Origin: Closterium sp. NIES-65
Taxonomy: Eukaryota; Streptophyta; Zygnematophyceae; Desmidiales; Closteriaceae
Assembly (NCBI GenBank): GCA_948144175.1
Contig: CANXME010002281.1
Span: forward strand, 234,501-298,500
DNA: 64,000 bases
Reading direction: 5' to 3'
The position numbers were made by a program, and so were the translations under genes. Positions 45,198-56,369 of the stretch are shown here, in pieces (position 1 is the stretch's first letter; every line of letters begins with the position of its first letter). The notes beneath the pieces were generated by a model that saw only the letters and a list, made by a program, of their open reading frames with translations, did not search any database and was not told the DNA's origin.

Positions 45198-48100
45198 TGT
45201 CATAATATATGTTTGTGTTCTCTCTAGGCTATAGTGGGTTAGCCTACAAGGGGTACAATACTTTAGGGTTAATACTTGTACCCAACTCATTCATAGTTCA
45301 TTCATTCCTCCACAGTTTATTTTGACATGGTATTCAGAGCAGGAAACCTGTTAGGTTTTTGGGGCCCACCGATAGTTTCGCTTGTTCCTGCCCGAAGTGC
45401 CCTTGCGCTGTCCGGCCTTGCTCTCACAGTGTCGCGCTGCCCTGCAGCTACTTGCACTGCCTGCCCCCGCACGTCGAGCCCTACTGTGGCATGCGAGTCG
45501 CGCTCTGCTGCCCTGCCCAGCGCGCGCCGCCCTGCCCTGCAGCCCGCACCCAGCTGCACTGCAGCCCGTACATCGCACTGCCCTGCCCTTAGGCCCGCGC
45601 GCCGCCCTGCCTTGCAACTCGCGAGCCGCGCTGCCCTGCCCTTAGGCCCACGCACCACCCTGCCCTGCAACCCAGCGCGTCGCGCCACTGCCCTGCGCGT
45701 CGCGCCATGCTGCAGCCCGCGCGTCGCGCCTTGCAGCTTGCGCGTTGCACCGTACTACAGCCCGCGCGTCGCGCCCTGCTGCCTCGCGCGTCGCGCCCTA
45801 CTGCAGCCTGCGCGTCACACCCTGCTGCCCTGCACGTCGCGCTCTGCTGCTCTGCCCAGCGCGCGCCGTGCCTTGCCCAGCTGCGCCGCCCAGCCCCGCC
45901 GAGCCGCGCTGCCCAGGCCAAGCTGCGCCGCCCAGCCCGAGCCGCCCTGCCCAACTCGAGCCGCACCGCCCTGCCCAACACCAGCCCCACCGAGCTGCCT
46001 TGCTGCTACTACTGCTGCTGCTGCTGCTACTGCTGCTACTGCTGCTGCTGCTGCTGCTGCTGCTCGTGCTACTGCTGCTGCTACTCGTGCTACTGCTGCT
46101 GCTGCTCGTGCTACTACTGCTGCTGGTGGAGGTGCTGCTGGGAGTGCTGGAGGTGCTGCTGGTGCTGGAGGTGCTGGACCTGCTACTGACCGTCACTGCC
46201 TATCATGGCCACTATCACGGTAGTTGCAGTGGCTAGGGGTGGACAGCAGCGGTTATTGCCTCTCCCGGACGACCCCACCCCTCAGCAACTTCGTGAGTGG
46301 GTTCTTCAACGAAGCAGTCCTGGTGGTGCAGGTTTAGGTTTTATGGGTACTGCACAGCGGCGGCAGCAGCGTCGACAGAGCACCTTCTCCCTGCAGCGGC
46401 CTCGCGACTGTGCTTCTTAGCGATGCGTCCCTGGTTGTGTAGAGGCTGCTGCTCCAAATCCTAGTGAGTCTGCTGCAGCTCTAGGTGCTCGTGTGTCTGC
46501 CGACGCTCTAGGTGATAGTGCGTCTACTGCCACAGGTCCTGCCTCAGCTAAGGCCTTGCACACTTTCATATTTGACTCAGGCGCGTCACGTTGCTTCTTT
46601 CGTGATTGCACCAGAGTCACACCGCTCGCAGCACCTGTCCAAGTCTCACTGGCTAACCCCACTGGGGGCCCAGTCGTTGCGCGAGCCTCTACTGTTCTCC
46701 CGTATCCGGTAGTCCCCTCTGGGTCTCTCTCATGTCTCCACCTCCTCGCGTTCTCGACGAACTTGTTGAGCAACGCGATTCTCCAGGATGAATGGGTTGA
46801 CACCTTCATTCCTGGAGGACAGCCTGTGGCAATCTGTGAGGTCAGGTGGCTGTGTCGAGTCGGGTGTCTGCGTCTGGTCAGCTTGCAGGGTCTTGCTCGT
46901 GTCGGGTGCTCTCTCACCAGCCTCTCCTCTGGCACCACCGCCTAGGTCACCCCTCGCTACCACATCTCAAAAGCATGCACTCCCGTCTCATTGTCTCTGA
47001 CCTTCCCAGGTCCCTGCCCTCCCTTCTGCGCTCACCTGGACCGCCGTGCCTTCCCTGCGTCGAGGGGCGGCAGCGCGCCGCTCCTCACTCCTTCGGGTTT
47101 CCTCCGACCACTGCTCCTCTGCAGACTCTCCACATAGACGTCTGGGGCCCGGCCCCCGTCGGTGGAACGGACAAGAAGTGCTACTTCTTGTTGGTTGTTG
47201 ACGACTACACACCCTACATCACTGTCTTCCCCTTGCGGCGCAAGGCGGACGTCGGCGGTGTTTTGATCCCCTAGATCCGTGCTACTCGTCGCCAGCTGCG
47301 CGAGCGGTTTTGGCGGGACTTGCTTGTCCTGCGTCTGCACTCTGACAGGGGCGGTGAGTTCTCTTCTGGCCTCCTTGAGGAGTTCTGTCAAGACCAGGGC
47401 ATCCGCAAGACGTTCACACTTCTGGCTTCTCCTCTGCAGAATGGGATTGCTGAGTGTTGCATTGGCTTGATCATGGAGGTTGCTCGTACCTCCATGATCC
47501 ATGTGGCTGCTCTCCATTTTCTGTGGCCGTTTGCGGTCCGATACGCTGCGCATCAGCTCAACCTCTAGCCCCGTGTCTCTGAGCCACCTGTCTCTGAGCC
47601 AGAGACCTCGCCCACACTCCGGTGGACGGGGAAGGTTGGCGATGCATCAGTGTTTCGGGTTTGGGGCGCCCTCTCTCTTGTTCGCGATGCCAAAGAGAGC
47701 AAACTCTCCTCTCGCAGTCTCCGCTGCGTCTTCCTTTGCTTCCCCACTAACGCCCCGCTGTGACAGTTCTACCACCCGCGCGAGCGTCGAGTCTTCTCCT
47801 CCCAGGACGTCACCTTTGACGAGTCTGTCTGTTTCTACAGACTACACCCGCAGTAGTGACGTCTTTGAGGACAGGCAGTTTGAGCTTGAGTGTCTTGCAG
47901 CCGCTTTACCTCGTTTCGCATTCATGCTGCTTTACCCTGAGGGAGACCCGGATGCACCAGACATCCCTACCCCACGCTCTTACGCTGAGGCGATCGCGGG
48001 TGAGTACCCCTCTCAGTGGCAGACAACCATGGACGCAGAGATGGCTTCATGGAAGTCCACAGGCACCTACGTCGACGAGGTTTCTCCTCCTGGGGTGAAC

Positions 48101-49120
48101 ATAGTTGATGGCATGTGGATTTTCAAAGTGATACGACCGCTGGATTCTCCGCCTACTTTCAAGGCGCTTACGTTGCTCAAGGCTTCAGTCAGTGACAGGG
48201 GGTCGACTTCTTTCAGACCTTCTCCCCAACCCCGAAGATGACTACCTTTGGGTGTTGCTGCACGTTGCAGCACAGCGTGACTACTTCTCCACAACTTTCT
48301 TGCACGGCAGCCTTCACGAGAAGATCTGGCTGCGCCGCCCACCTACAGGTACCAAGTGGAGCCTCTGGCGGCCAATCTACGGACTCCGCCAGGCGCCTCG
48401 TGAGTGGCACGACACACTGAGGACGACACTTGTGGCTCTTGGGTTTGCTCCTTCCTCTGCTGACCCGTCGCTGTTTCTACGCACCAACACTACCCTACCG
48501 CCGTTCTACATTCTCCTGTACGTTGACGTCTTGGTTTTTGCAACTGCTGAAATGGAGGCGCTGGCCCTAGTGAAGGCGACTGCAGGAGAGACATACCTGC
48601 ACTAACCTGGGTGAGCTGCGGAACTATCTTGGCTTGCAGATCACCCGGGACAGAGCACGGCTCACTATCACCCTGACTCAGTCACACATGGTGCAGCAGG
48701 TCCTTCAGCACTTCGGCTTCCAGTTCTCCTCGCCACAGCCCACTCCTCTGTCTACCGGCCACTCGTTCTCAGCTCCACCTTCGGACGAGTCCGTAGAGCC
48801 GAGTGGTCCGTACGAAGAGCTTGTGGGTTGCTTCATGTACCTGACGACGTGCACACGACCTGACCTCGCGTACCCTCTCAGCCTCCTGGCTCACTACGTG
48901 GCTCCCGGTAGAGACCGAAAGGTGCACTGGGATGCTGCGAAGAGGGTACTGCGTTACTTGTGCAGTACATCGGGCATAGGGCCCCTGCTTGGAGGTCGGG
49001 GTTCAGTGGTACTCACAGGAGACTCCGACGCTTCTTGGGCCGACGACCAGGCGACTCAACGTTCATCACAGGGTTACACCTCTAGTCTTGGCTCTGCTTC
49101 TGTCTCGTGGAGGTCAACAA
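45198..49120 (+). mobile_element. Decayed Copia element lacking its 3' end (element B)
   Basis: The 5' LTR is 45198-45327 (TGTCATAA...TTGACA), followed by TGGTATTCAGAGCAGG, a recognisable initiator-tRNA primer site. A GC-rich and CTG-repeat leader (45390-46190) follows. Further pieces are a protease piece (FIFDSGASRCFF, about 46560), integrase (LLWHHRLGHPSLPHL, HSDRGGEFSSG) and RT (RT box LLYVDVLVFA, a broken YVDD). RNase H stops abruptly near 49118, where unrelated sequence begins. Multiple stops and frameshifts are present. The knuckle region is deleted. Confidence 0.88.
46000..46195. repeat. CTG/CTGCTA trinucleotide-rich tract
   Basis: Imperfect (CTG)n and GGTGCTGCTGGAG repeats in the leader of element B. 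They produce poly-Leu, poly-Ala and poly-Ser frames with no domain. Confidence 0.9.
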
Positions 49121-50215
49121 GTAACATGTCATTTCGAAAGTCCTGCTGTTCATAGAGGTGACAAAGAGGAGAGTACGTTGTAACAAATGAAGTAGCTGAA
49201 AATTACTCCAGTTCAACTTCATGGCACTTTGGCCAGAAACAGACAAGCCTGGTTAATTAGCACCCTTAAGATTTATATCAACCGTAGTAAATGCTCTCAG
49301 CATAGCAAGCTAGGAGTGCCACACAACAACCAGGCCCTATTTTATCAAGGTAAATCACCTTGATACCCTGATTATCAGGGTAGTTTTTGGTACTAACACT
49401 GATGCCTTAGGGTAATTTTTTTGGGACCTTGATTTTTCCTGATGAGCCAGGGTTTACGATTAAGGCAGACTGTCGCCTCAGGGTTGCCGATCCTCTTATC
49501 GAGTTTTACCCTTAAGCGAGTACCAGGCTACCCCGACCACCCCCCCCCCTCCCCCCTATCCCGTAACCCGGGATTCCCGATTGTTACTGTCGAAACTGTA
49601 AATTTCGGCACAACATTACATGTGCTGGCATGAAGTGGCCCACCATTGGCCAGAATACAGTTTCATTCGAGACAACGCCAAGGGGAAAGAGAAAGTGCCG
49701 GAGCCAGAAGAAGAAAGCGACCACGAACAACACCCGTGTGGCATGTCTGATGATGATGACCAAGTTTGTTGTTGTGTGCTCTGTTAAAAACAAATTTAGC
49801 AGGGTTCTGTAAATTTGTACACTGATGCCTCAGCAGGATCCATTCAAAACAAGCAAAAACCTTGATGGATTAGTTTTTTTCAGAAGGGGCCACAGTGATA
49901 ATCAGGGTTTTGAACACGTGCAACACTGATGGTAAGGGTTGGTAAAAACAAAAAATTAGCCCTGACAGCAACACTGCAGCTTTAGAAACTACTATACTGT
50001 CCATTCATAAACAAGACTGTAGTCAAACCAACCAGTCTCCTCCGCGCATGCGTGAACAAGAGTGACATTGCCAAATACAATCGTCCAGGCCACTTGTGAT
50101 TCGTGAGGCGCCTCAAGTTAACGCCCGTGCCCGCTCTTATCATACGACCTGCACCACACAATCGCAGGCAATCATGCACACATTGTGGGGGGAGATCTGG
50201 GGGGGATCAGAAACT
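49121..50215. other. Intergenic, no gene seen
   Basis: AT-richer sequence after the truncated Copia element. It contains a short hairpin (ACCCTGAT-t-ATCAGGGT, about 49364-49380) with recurrent CAGGGT strings around it, and one small palindrome TGAGGCGCCTCA at 50104-50115. Confidence 0.5.
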
Positions 50216-50575
50216 CTAGAGAATCCCTGCACCCCACCCTCTTGGAGAATCCCACCCTCTTAGAGAATCCCTGCACCCCACCCTCTGAGAGAATCCCTGC
50301 ACCCCACCCTCTTAGAGAATCCCTGCACCCCACCCTCTGAGAGAATCCCAGCACCCCACCCTCTGAGAGAATCCCTGCACCCCACCCTCTAAGAGAATCC
50401 CTGCACCCCACCCTCTTAGAGAATCCCTGCACCCCACCCTCTGAGAGAATCCCTGCACCCCACCCTCTTAGAGAATCCCTGCACCCCACCCTCTGAGAGA
50501 ATCCCTGCACCCCACCCTCTTAGAGAATCCCTGCACCCCACCCTCTTAGAGAATCCCAGCACCCCACCCTCTTCC
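50216..50575. repeat. 26-bp minisatellite, about 13 units
   Basis: The unit is AGAGAATCCCTGCACCCCAC plus CCTCTT, alternating with units ending CTCTGAG. It lies 3' of the SAP30BP-like gene. The period is not a multiple of three, and the minus-strand open frame across it is fortuitous. Confidence 0.95.
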
Positions 50576-50594
50576 CTGCATCCCTCACCCACAG

Positions 50595-50890
50595 CAGCGG
50601 CATGCAATGGGGAGACGAATAGAGACTCACAAGTGCTCGGCTGAGGGCCCTGCAATCCCCATGGCATCTTCTTACCATCCCGCCTCCCTTGTCCAGCACT
50701 AGTAGCCGTGTCAGCAGTAGCTGCAGCAACAGCAATGTCAGCTAATGGGGAGACGAATAAAGACTCATGCGGATGTGGGCCCTGTAATTTTTATGGCATC
50801 TTCTTCCCTGCCCCCCTCTCCTACCCCGCAGCAGCAGCCGCAGCCGCAGCCGCAGCAGCAGCATGCAATAGGGAGGGAGAAGACTAGAGA
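50595..50890 (-). repeat. Degenerate copies around the terminal exon end
   Basis: Segments near 50600-50690, 50738-50810 and 50868-50935 share AATGGGGAGACGAATA.AGACTCA and CCCCATGGCA.C strings with the stop-codon end of the last SAP30BP-like exon. They are diverged and non-coding. Confidence 0.6.
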
Positions 50891-50891
50891 C

Positions 50892-53800
50892 TCACATGTG
50901 GCTGCCTGTCGGTGCTGCACTCCCCATGGCAGCAGCAGCGGCGGCGGCTGTGATGGCAGCAGCATGTGCTCTCGCTGCTGCCATTGCCATGTGCGCCCCT
51001 CGCCCTATGCCCATGCTCGCACCAGCACCAGCAGCAGCAGCAGCACCGGCAACGCCACCAGAAGCACCGCCAGCAGCTGTGGCAGCGCCAGCAGAACTAG
51101 CAGCACTCGCAGCGGCTCCTGCTGTTGATGTTGCTACTCCGGCTGCTGCTGGTGGGGCGTCCGCAACAACCTGGTGGAAGGGGGTACAGGCCAATGCAAA
51201 TAGGTGGGATGCGGTGACTGTGGGAGTATTTGAGTGAGAGGCCAATGGCAATCGTCCTCCCTTTCCCGCGTCCCTTGAATCTCCCATGTTTTCCTGCCTC
51301 TTTCCCCAACTGATCTCATTGAATCCGTACCTTATCCCACTTGCGCCTCATTCCGCCTCTTGTCAATCCATCCCCAATAGCAGTAGCACCAGCAGCACCA
51401 GTGCCTCCCCTCATAACACCAGGAGCCAAACCCATTATGCCCGCTCCCACAGCAGCAGCAGCAGCTGCACCTGCTGTCGCCATTGCCCCTCACTGTACCC
51501 ATTGTTCCCCTTCCCCTGCTCTCAAACCCTCAACCTCAATCCCTTTCAACAAAAACATACCTTATCCCATTTGCTCCTCTTTCCGCCTCTTGTCAATCCA
51601 TCCCCACCTTCAGCGGCACCGGTGCTTCCCCTCATAACGCCAGGCGCAGAACCCATTATGCCCGCTCCCACACCAGCAGCTGCTGCACCCCCTGCTGTCG
51701 CTGCCCCCATTGCTGCTGCCACTCCTGCTGTTGCCGCTCCTGCTGCTGCTGCGGCCCCTGCTGCCATTGGTTGCCCAGGTGCCATCACCCCTGCTACTCC
51801 TGCTACTGCAGCATCTCGAACGCGCTGAGTTCCTGTTTTGGAAGATGGGAAACACAGGGGAAAGACTTTCTTCAGGCACATCAAAACTCCTCCTGCTGCT
51901 GGTGGTTGCACAGGTACAGACGCCACCAATCCTGTCCCTCCTGCTAATGCTGCTCCTCCTGCTGCTGTAGTTGCAACATCTGGAACAGGTTGGGCTCCTG
52001 GTTTGGCAGATGGGAAACGCATGAGAAAGGCTTGCCCCAACACTCCTCCTAGTGCCACCATCCTGGTGTCACTCCTGCTGTTTCGGCCCCTGCTTTGCCA
52101 CCCCGCAAAAAACTCTATCTACCCGCCCTTCTGCCTCTAATGTCATGTGGCACAGAGCGGTGCAGAGAGATGCAAAGCAGTGCACTGTACCGCTCTAGTC
52201 AAGCAGACAATACCTTTGGGCGGAGCAGCAATGAGCTGCACTGCTGCACCACAGTGGTGCCCTCTCATTTACTTATGTGGTAGAGAGCGGTGCAGAGTGG
52301 TGCACTACCTTTAGGAGGAGCAGCGATCACTTGCACCACAGTCTGTCAGAATTATGTTTATTATAACTGCATGTAGTTCTAGCTGTAGTGTAGTTATTAA
52401 ATTTGTAGGTGGTGCACCTCTTCATTTGTTTCCTTTGCTATATGTACTTCGAAATCTATAGTGAAACCTCATTCTCCCAACTTCTCTTCCAACTCACTCG
52501 AACCTCACCCTAGGCAAGAACTACTCGACACCTAATCTCGGGCCTAGGCTCCTAAGCCTAGGCCCTAGTTTCAACTTAACTCAATCCTCGTTCAACTATT
52601 TTCGACATGGTATCAGAGCGACATTCGTCCTGGCCTGTGGGCCCGCCTCATGCTTCCGCTGCTACGCTTTTTCGGTCGCGCGCCTAGGGCGCGTGGCGAA
52701 TTTTTATTGTCCCGCCCCCGGGCGTGTGACTCCTTATCTGCCCGTCGCGCGCCCCGTGGCACGCGACGGAGCCCTAAATCTGCCCGTCGTGCGCCCCGTG
52801 GCACGCGACGGTGCCCTGCTCGTCGTGCACCCCGTGGCACACGATCGGGCCCTACACTTACTCTTACCCGTCGTGCGCCCCGTGGCACGCGACGGGCCTT
52901 TCTGCACCCGCTCTCCATTCAGCCGCCCCTGAGCTACCCGGTCCAACACATTGAAGCCGTTCTGCGACTTTCTTCCCGCCCACCCCCTCCTCCATTTTCT
53001 CCCTGCAGCCGTGGGGGGGAGGGTATGGGGGTGGCGGGTGTTGGGGTGTTGGGTCGTTCACTTCCCTTCCCCTCCTCCTCCTTTCGTTCCCACTGCTGCA
53101 GCTGCCGCTGGGGGGGAGGGTGTGAGGCTGTGGGGGAGCAGGGGGAGAGGCACCGGGGTGGCGGGTGTGAGGCAACCAGCAGCCGTCCCTCCACCTCTCC
53201 TCTCTTCCCCCCCTCTCTGCTGCTCCTGCAGCGGTGTGGGGGAGGGGAAGGAGGAGGGTGAGGAGATGGAGGGGGTAACCATTCAAAGTTAGCCCGCCTG
53301 CAGTACCTGCTGTTGCTTGTTTTATTGTTTGTTGGTGTACCTCTGCAGCTTGTGCTCTGCACTTAGCTATTCCTGCATGCAGTTACGGGGGGATGTCAGA
53401 ATTATGTTTATTATAACTGCATGTAGTTCTAGCTGTAGTGTAGTTATTAAATTTGTAGGTGGTGCACCTCTTCATTTGTTTCCTTTGCTATATGTACTTC
53501 GAAATCTATAGTGAAACCTCATTCTCCCAACTTCTCTTCCAACTCACTCGAACCTCACCCTAGGCAAGAACTACTCAACACCTAATCTCGGGCCTAGGCT
53601 CCTAAGCCTAGGCCCTAGTTTCAACTTAACTCAATCCTCGTTCAACTATTTTCGACACAGTCCCCCCTCGTTGGAACTCCATCTGCCTGCCCTTTTGCCT
53701 CCTCTCCTGCTCCTTCCACTCCATCTCCCTCCTTTGATCTGCCAGTGCCTACCCCAAGGGCCATCAGCCATGCCCAAGGGGGTGCAGAGAGATGCAAAGA

Positions 53801-56369
53801 GGTGCACCATTGCAAAAACGTTACCTTTAGGAGGAGCAGCTATGAGCTGAACCACAGTGCCCCCTCGCTGACACTCTATCTGCCCGCCCCTCTGCCACTA
53901 CTCAACGGTCATTCCCCTATGAACAAGCAGTACCTTCATGCGGAGATGAGTTGTCTAGTGTGGCACAGAGTGGTGCAGAGTGGTGCAATACCTTTAGGAG
54001 GAGCGGCAATGAGTTGCACAACAGTGCCCCCTCGCTGAAACTCAATCTGCCCGCCCTTCTGCCTCCTCTCCTGCTCCTTCCGCTCCATCTCCCTCCTCTG
54101 CTCTGCCACTGCCACCAGGGCTCACACACATACAGGAAACGACTTTTGGAACGTCTTGAATATAATCGATCACTAAAACAGTTTCGAGGCGCCTCAAAAC
54201 AAAACCCGACACCAGCGCAGGGGCGCACATGCAGCAAGCGATTTTGAAACGTCATCAATAGATCACCAAACCAGGCATACTTGTGTCCGCATGTTTGAGT
54301 GTGGTACCATGGTAAAGCTTTTGAGTCGACTCAAAAGCAGAGCATGGTAAAGCACGGGAAGCCAGGACCAGCAACCCAAGGGCGCCATAATGGTGCGTGG
54401 GGGGAACAACGAGACCATAAAGGGGGGGGGGGGGGGGGGGGGGATGCGGGGGAATGGAACCGGCATGAGGGAGGAATGGGGGGCAGCATGGTTTGAGATG
54501 TCTCAAAGCCAGGCCAGCAAACCAAGGGCGCCATAATGGCGCGTGAGGGGAACAACGGGACCATAGGGGAGGCATGGGGGCGGAATGGGGGGCAGCATGG
54601 GGATAAGCATGGGGTTAAGCATGGGGGGCAGCATGGGGGGCGGCATGGGGGGCAGCATGGGGGGCAGCATGGGGGGCGGCAGAGTAGCCAGTGTACCAAG
54701 AGCGTCCTAGTAGTCTAATCGGTTAAAGCCATGGGGAGTCTAGTCTTGAGGCGCCTAGAAAAATAGACCGAGTGAGGAGAACAGGCCAGCGTACCGAGAG
54801 CGTCATAGTAGTCTAATCGGTCAAAGCCGTGGGGATTAAAGACGTCCTTAGGAAAACAGGAGCCGTGCTCGTCTATACCCTCATGCTTCACGACCTGTCG
54901 TGGAAGAGGGTGGGAAATCAACAAAGTGTGAGGTTGGTATACCAACAAACAATGCGAGAGTGGAGAATGAGAGAGTGGAGAATGAGAGAGTGGAGAACCA
55001 GCAGTGCAGTGCATGAGAGGGAGGACGAGACTAATTGTGAGGCGCCTCTAAAACCGTGAGAGGTTGGTAAACCAACAAACAGCGAGAGAGTGGAGGAGAA
55101 CCCACAGTGCATGAGAGGAAGGGCGAAGGAACTATCTGTTTGGGAGTGCAGTGCATGAGAGGGGGGAAGGACAGATAAGTCCCATGGCCCCATCATCCCA
55201 CACTTGCTGCATAAGCCTCAATTTCTTCACCCCCCTGCTGCATCAAGTTAGGGTTGCGATAGCCCTAAAAGTCGCGTACATTCACACCTCTCTCCATTCC
55301 CCCCAAACAACCCCCCCTCCCCCCATCCCATTCACACCTGCTGCATGAAGTCAGGGTTGCGGTAGCCCTTGGAGTTCCTCAGAGCGTCGTTGATGCTCCT
55401 GCCAACCCTCCTCCACCCACCCCAACACGCCCAAACCCATCCCTTTCCCTTCACCACACCTGTTGCACGAAGTCAGGGTTGCGGTAGCCCTTGGAGTTCC
55501 GCAGAGCGTCGTTGATGCTCCTGCCGGCCCGCTTCAGCTCCAGATACCGGATAGACTTGGCCTGCAAGCACCAATCACAGCATGCCACGTGGCAGATACG
55601 TGATAAAATTGGCCTGCCACCACCAATCACAACACGCCACGTGGAAACATGGAGCGCTCTATAGGATGTGCAACGAGAACCTTATGCACAAAGCGGACTT
55701 TCACCCGTGCTCATGCTGAAAGGGCAAATTAGCAACACAGAAAAGACTTCTTAGTTTAGCCGAATCCCTCCTCGTTCCCTCTTCCCTCTCTCAAACATTC
55801 TCCCTCTTCCCCCCCTCCTCCCCATTCCCTTCCCCTCCATTCCTCCCCCCTCCCCCCAATTCCTCACACTCACACCTGAAGCTGCACTGAGCTCTTTTCT
55901 CGTGGCAAGGGCGGCAGAAACCCTCTCAACGCCTCCTCTACCTCCTCCTCCCTTCCTTGTCCTTCCCCACTCCCCTCGTTTCCCGCTTACAAACCTGAAG
56001 CTGCTCTGAGCACTTTTCTCGTGGTGGGGGCGGCAAAAACCCTCTCAGCGCCTCCTCTACCTCCTCCTCTTCCTCCCCCCCTCCTCACCCCCCCGCACCC
56101 CCCTCTCCACCCCTCTCAACACCCCCCCCTCCTCTCCCCTCCCCGGCCATCTCCCCTTCAGCCCCTACGTCTCCTTGCATAGTTCCATTCAAAGGTGGCG
56201 TGAGCTGTCCACGTGGCGCAATGCCATTAGCTGCTGCTAGGACCGCCACGTCACCGTCCACCGAGCCAGGTGGGGAAGGAGTGATCCGACCAACAATGGG
56301 TGTGGTTCGGCCAACGGGGGGAGAGAGGATATGCACCGAGCCTGGAGTGGCACGGTTGGGGGCTGGCAT
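50892..56369 (-). CDS. SAP30BP/HCNGP-like nuclear regulator
   Basis: Exons (minus, 5' to 3'): about 55995-56055 (ALRGFLPPPPREKCSEQLQ), 55460-55561 (ELKRAGRSINDALRNSKGYR), 54795-54894 (DEHGSCFPKDVFNPHGFDRL), 53992-54108 (RREMERKEQERRQKGGQIEF), 51561-51832 (Ala/Gly-rich, ending GGKRSKWDK) and 50892-51170 (Ala-rich, ending SHM and TGA). Phases agree throughout. The blocks NSKGYRNPDF, KDVFNPHG, RKEQERR and KSKWDK in this order are diagnostic of the HCNGP/SAP30-binding-protein family (nuclear, linked to transcription repression and splicing). The N-terminal part is uncertain: a frame from ATG 56369 (PGSVHILSPPVGR...) is plausible but its join to the PPPPREKC exon meets an in-frame TGA. The last two exons are unusually Ala-rich. 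A TRIM element sits in the 2.1-kb intron. Confidence 0.85.
51329..51470 (-). repeat. Donor-side copy of the KSKWDK exon
   Basis: It repeats GAGIMGLAPGVMRGG-like sequence through LTRGGMRRKWDK with a gtacgg donor, downstream of intact exon 51561-51832. Confidence 0.8.
51855..52030 (-). repeat. Acceptor-side copies of the Ala-rich exon
   Basis: Copies beginning at accag/GAGCCCAACCTGTTCCAG (about 52000) and near 51930 precede intact exon 51561-51832. They repeat its first about 40 bases (AQPVPDVATTAA versus TQRVRDAAVAG). Confidence 0.65.
52140..53890 (-). repeat. Donor-side copies of the GGQIEF exon, one split by the TRIM
   Basis: Copies of the exon 53992-54108 end (IEFQRGGTVVQLIAAPPKG/gta) lie at about 53820-53890. 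Another spans 53663-53720 plus 52305-52338 (interrupted by the TRIM), and one lies at 52215-52265. All are downstream of the intact exon. The spacers share GTGGTGCAGAG(T/A)GGTGCA strings. Confidence 0.8.
52344..53657 (+). mobile_element. Young TRIM-type non-autonomous LTR element
   Basis: The LTRs at 52344-52607 and 53394-53657 (264 bp each) begin TGTCAGAATTATG and end TTTTCGACA. I see a single difference between them (CTCGACACC versus CTCAACACC). A 5-bp target duplication CAGTC lies at 52339-52343 and 53658-53662. The primer site TGGTATCAGAGCG directly follows the left LTR and a purine tract (ACGGGGGGA) precedes the right LTR. The 786-bp interior has no gag or pol; it contains a CGTGCGCCCCGTGGCACGCG-type 24-33-bp repeat. 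It must be mobilised in trans. Confidence 0.95.
54421..54443. repeat. G homopolymer and following GGGGGGCAGCATG repeats
   Basis: About 23 G residues, then (54580-54672) tandem GCATGGGGGGCAGCATGGGG units of about 14-15 bp in the intron between exons 54795-54894 and 53992-54108. Confidence 0.9.
54690..54742 (-). repeat. Donor-side copy of the KDVFNPHG exon
   Basis: It repeats HGF(D/N)RLDYYDAL with the same gtacgc- or gtacac-type donor, about 60 bases downstream of intact exon 54795-54894. Confidence 0.8.
55222..55405 (-). repeat. Donor-side copies of the NSKGYRNPDF exon
   Basis: Two copies, at about 55338-55405 (SINDALRNSKGYRNPDFMQQ, gtgtga donor) and 55222-55262 (shorter, more diverged), lie downstream of intact exon 55460-55561. 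Confidence 0.85.
55870..55945 (-). repeat. Copy of the PPPPREKC exon
   Basis: It reads ALRGFLPPLPREKSSVQLQ with a gtgtga donor, downstream of the version at 55995-56055. The conserved Cys is replaced by Ser, suggesting that the upstream copy is the functional exon. Confidence 0.75.

Larger units (their letters stand above)
54140..55060. promoter_or_regulatory. Cluster of dispersed palindromes in SAP30BP-like introns
   Basis: Sites: 54181-54200 (GAGGCGCCTC core, one mismatch), 54317-54338 (perfect 22 bp, GAGTCGACTC core) and 54491-54508 (GAGATGTCTC core). Degenerate relatives lie at about 54141, 54241, 54744 and 55036. The regulatory label is tentative. Confidence 0.5.

Noticed and set aside
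50172-50667. Minus-strand frames with repeated GFSQRVGCRDSLRGWGAGIL
   Set aside because: A 26-bp tandem repeat read in rotating frame; composition artefact 3' of a real gene.
52650-53261. Arg-rich open frame inside the TRIM as a gag remnant
   Set aside because: It is produced by a GC-rich tandem repeat and lacks any gag, zinc-knuckle or protease motif.
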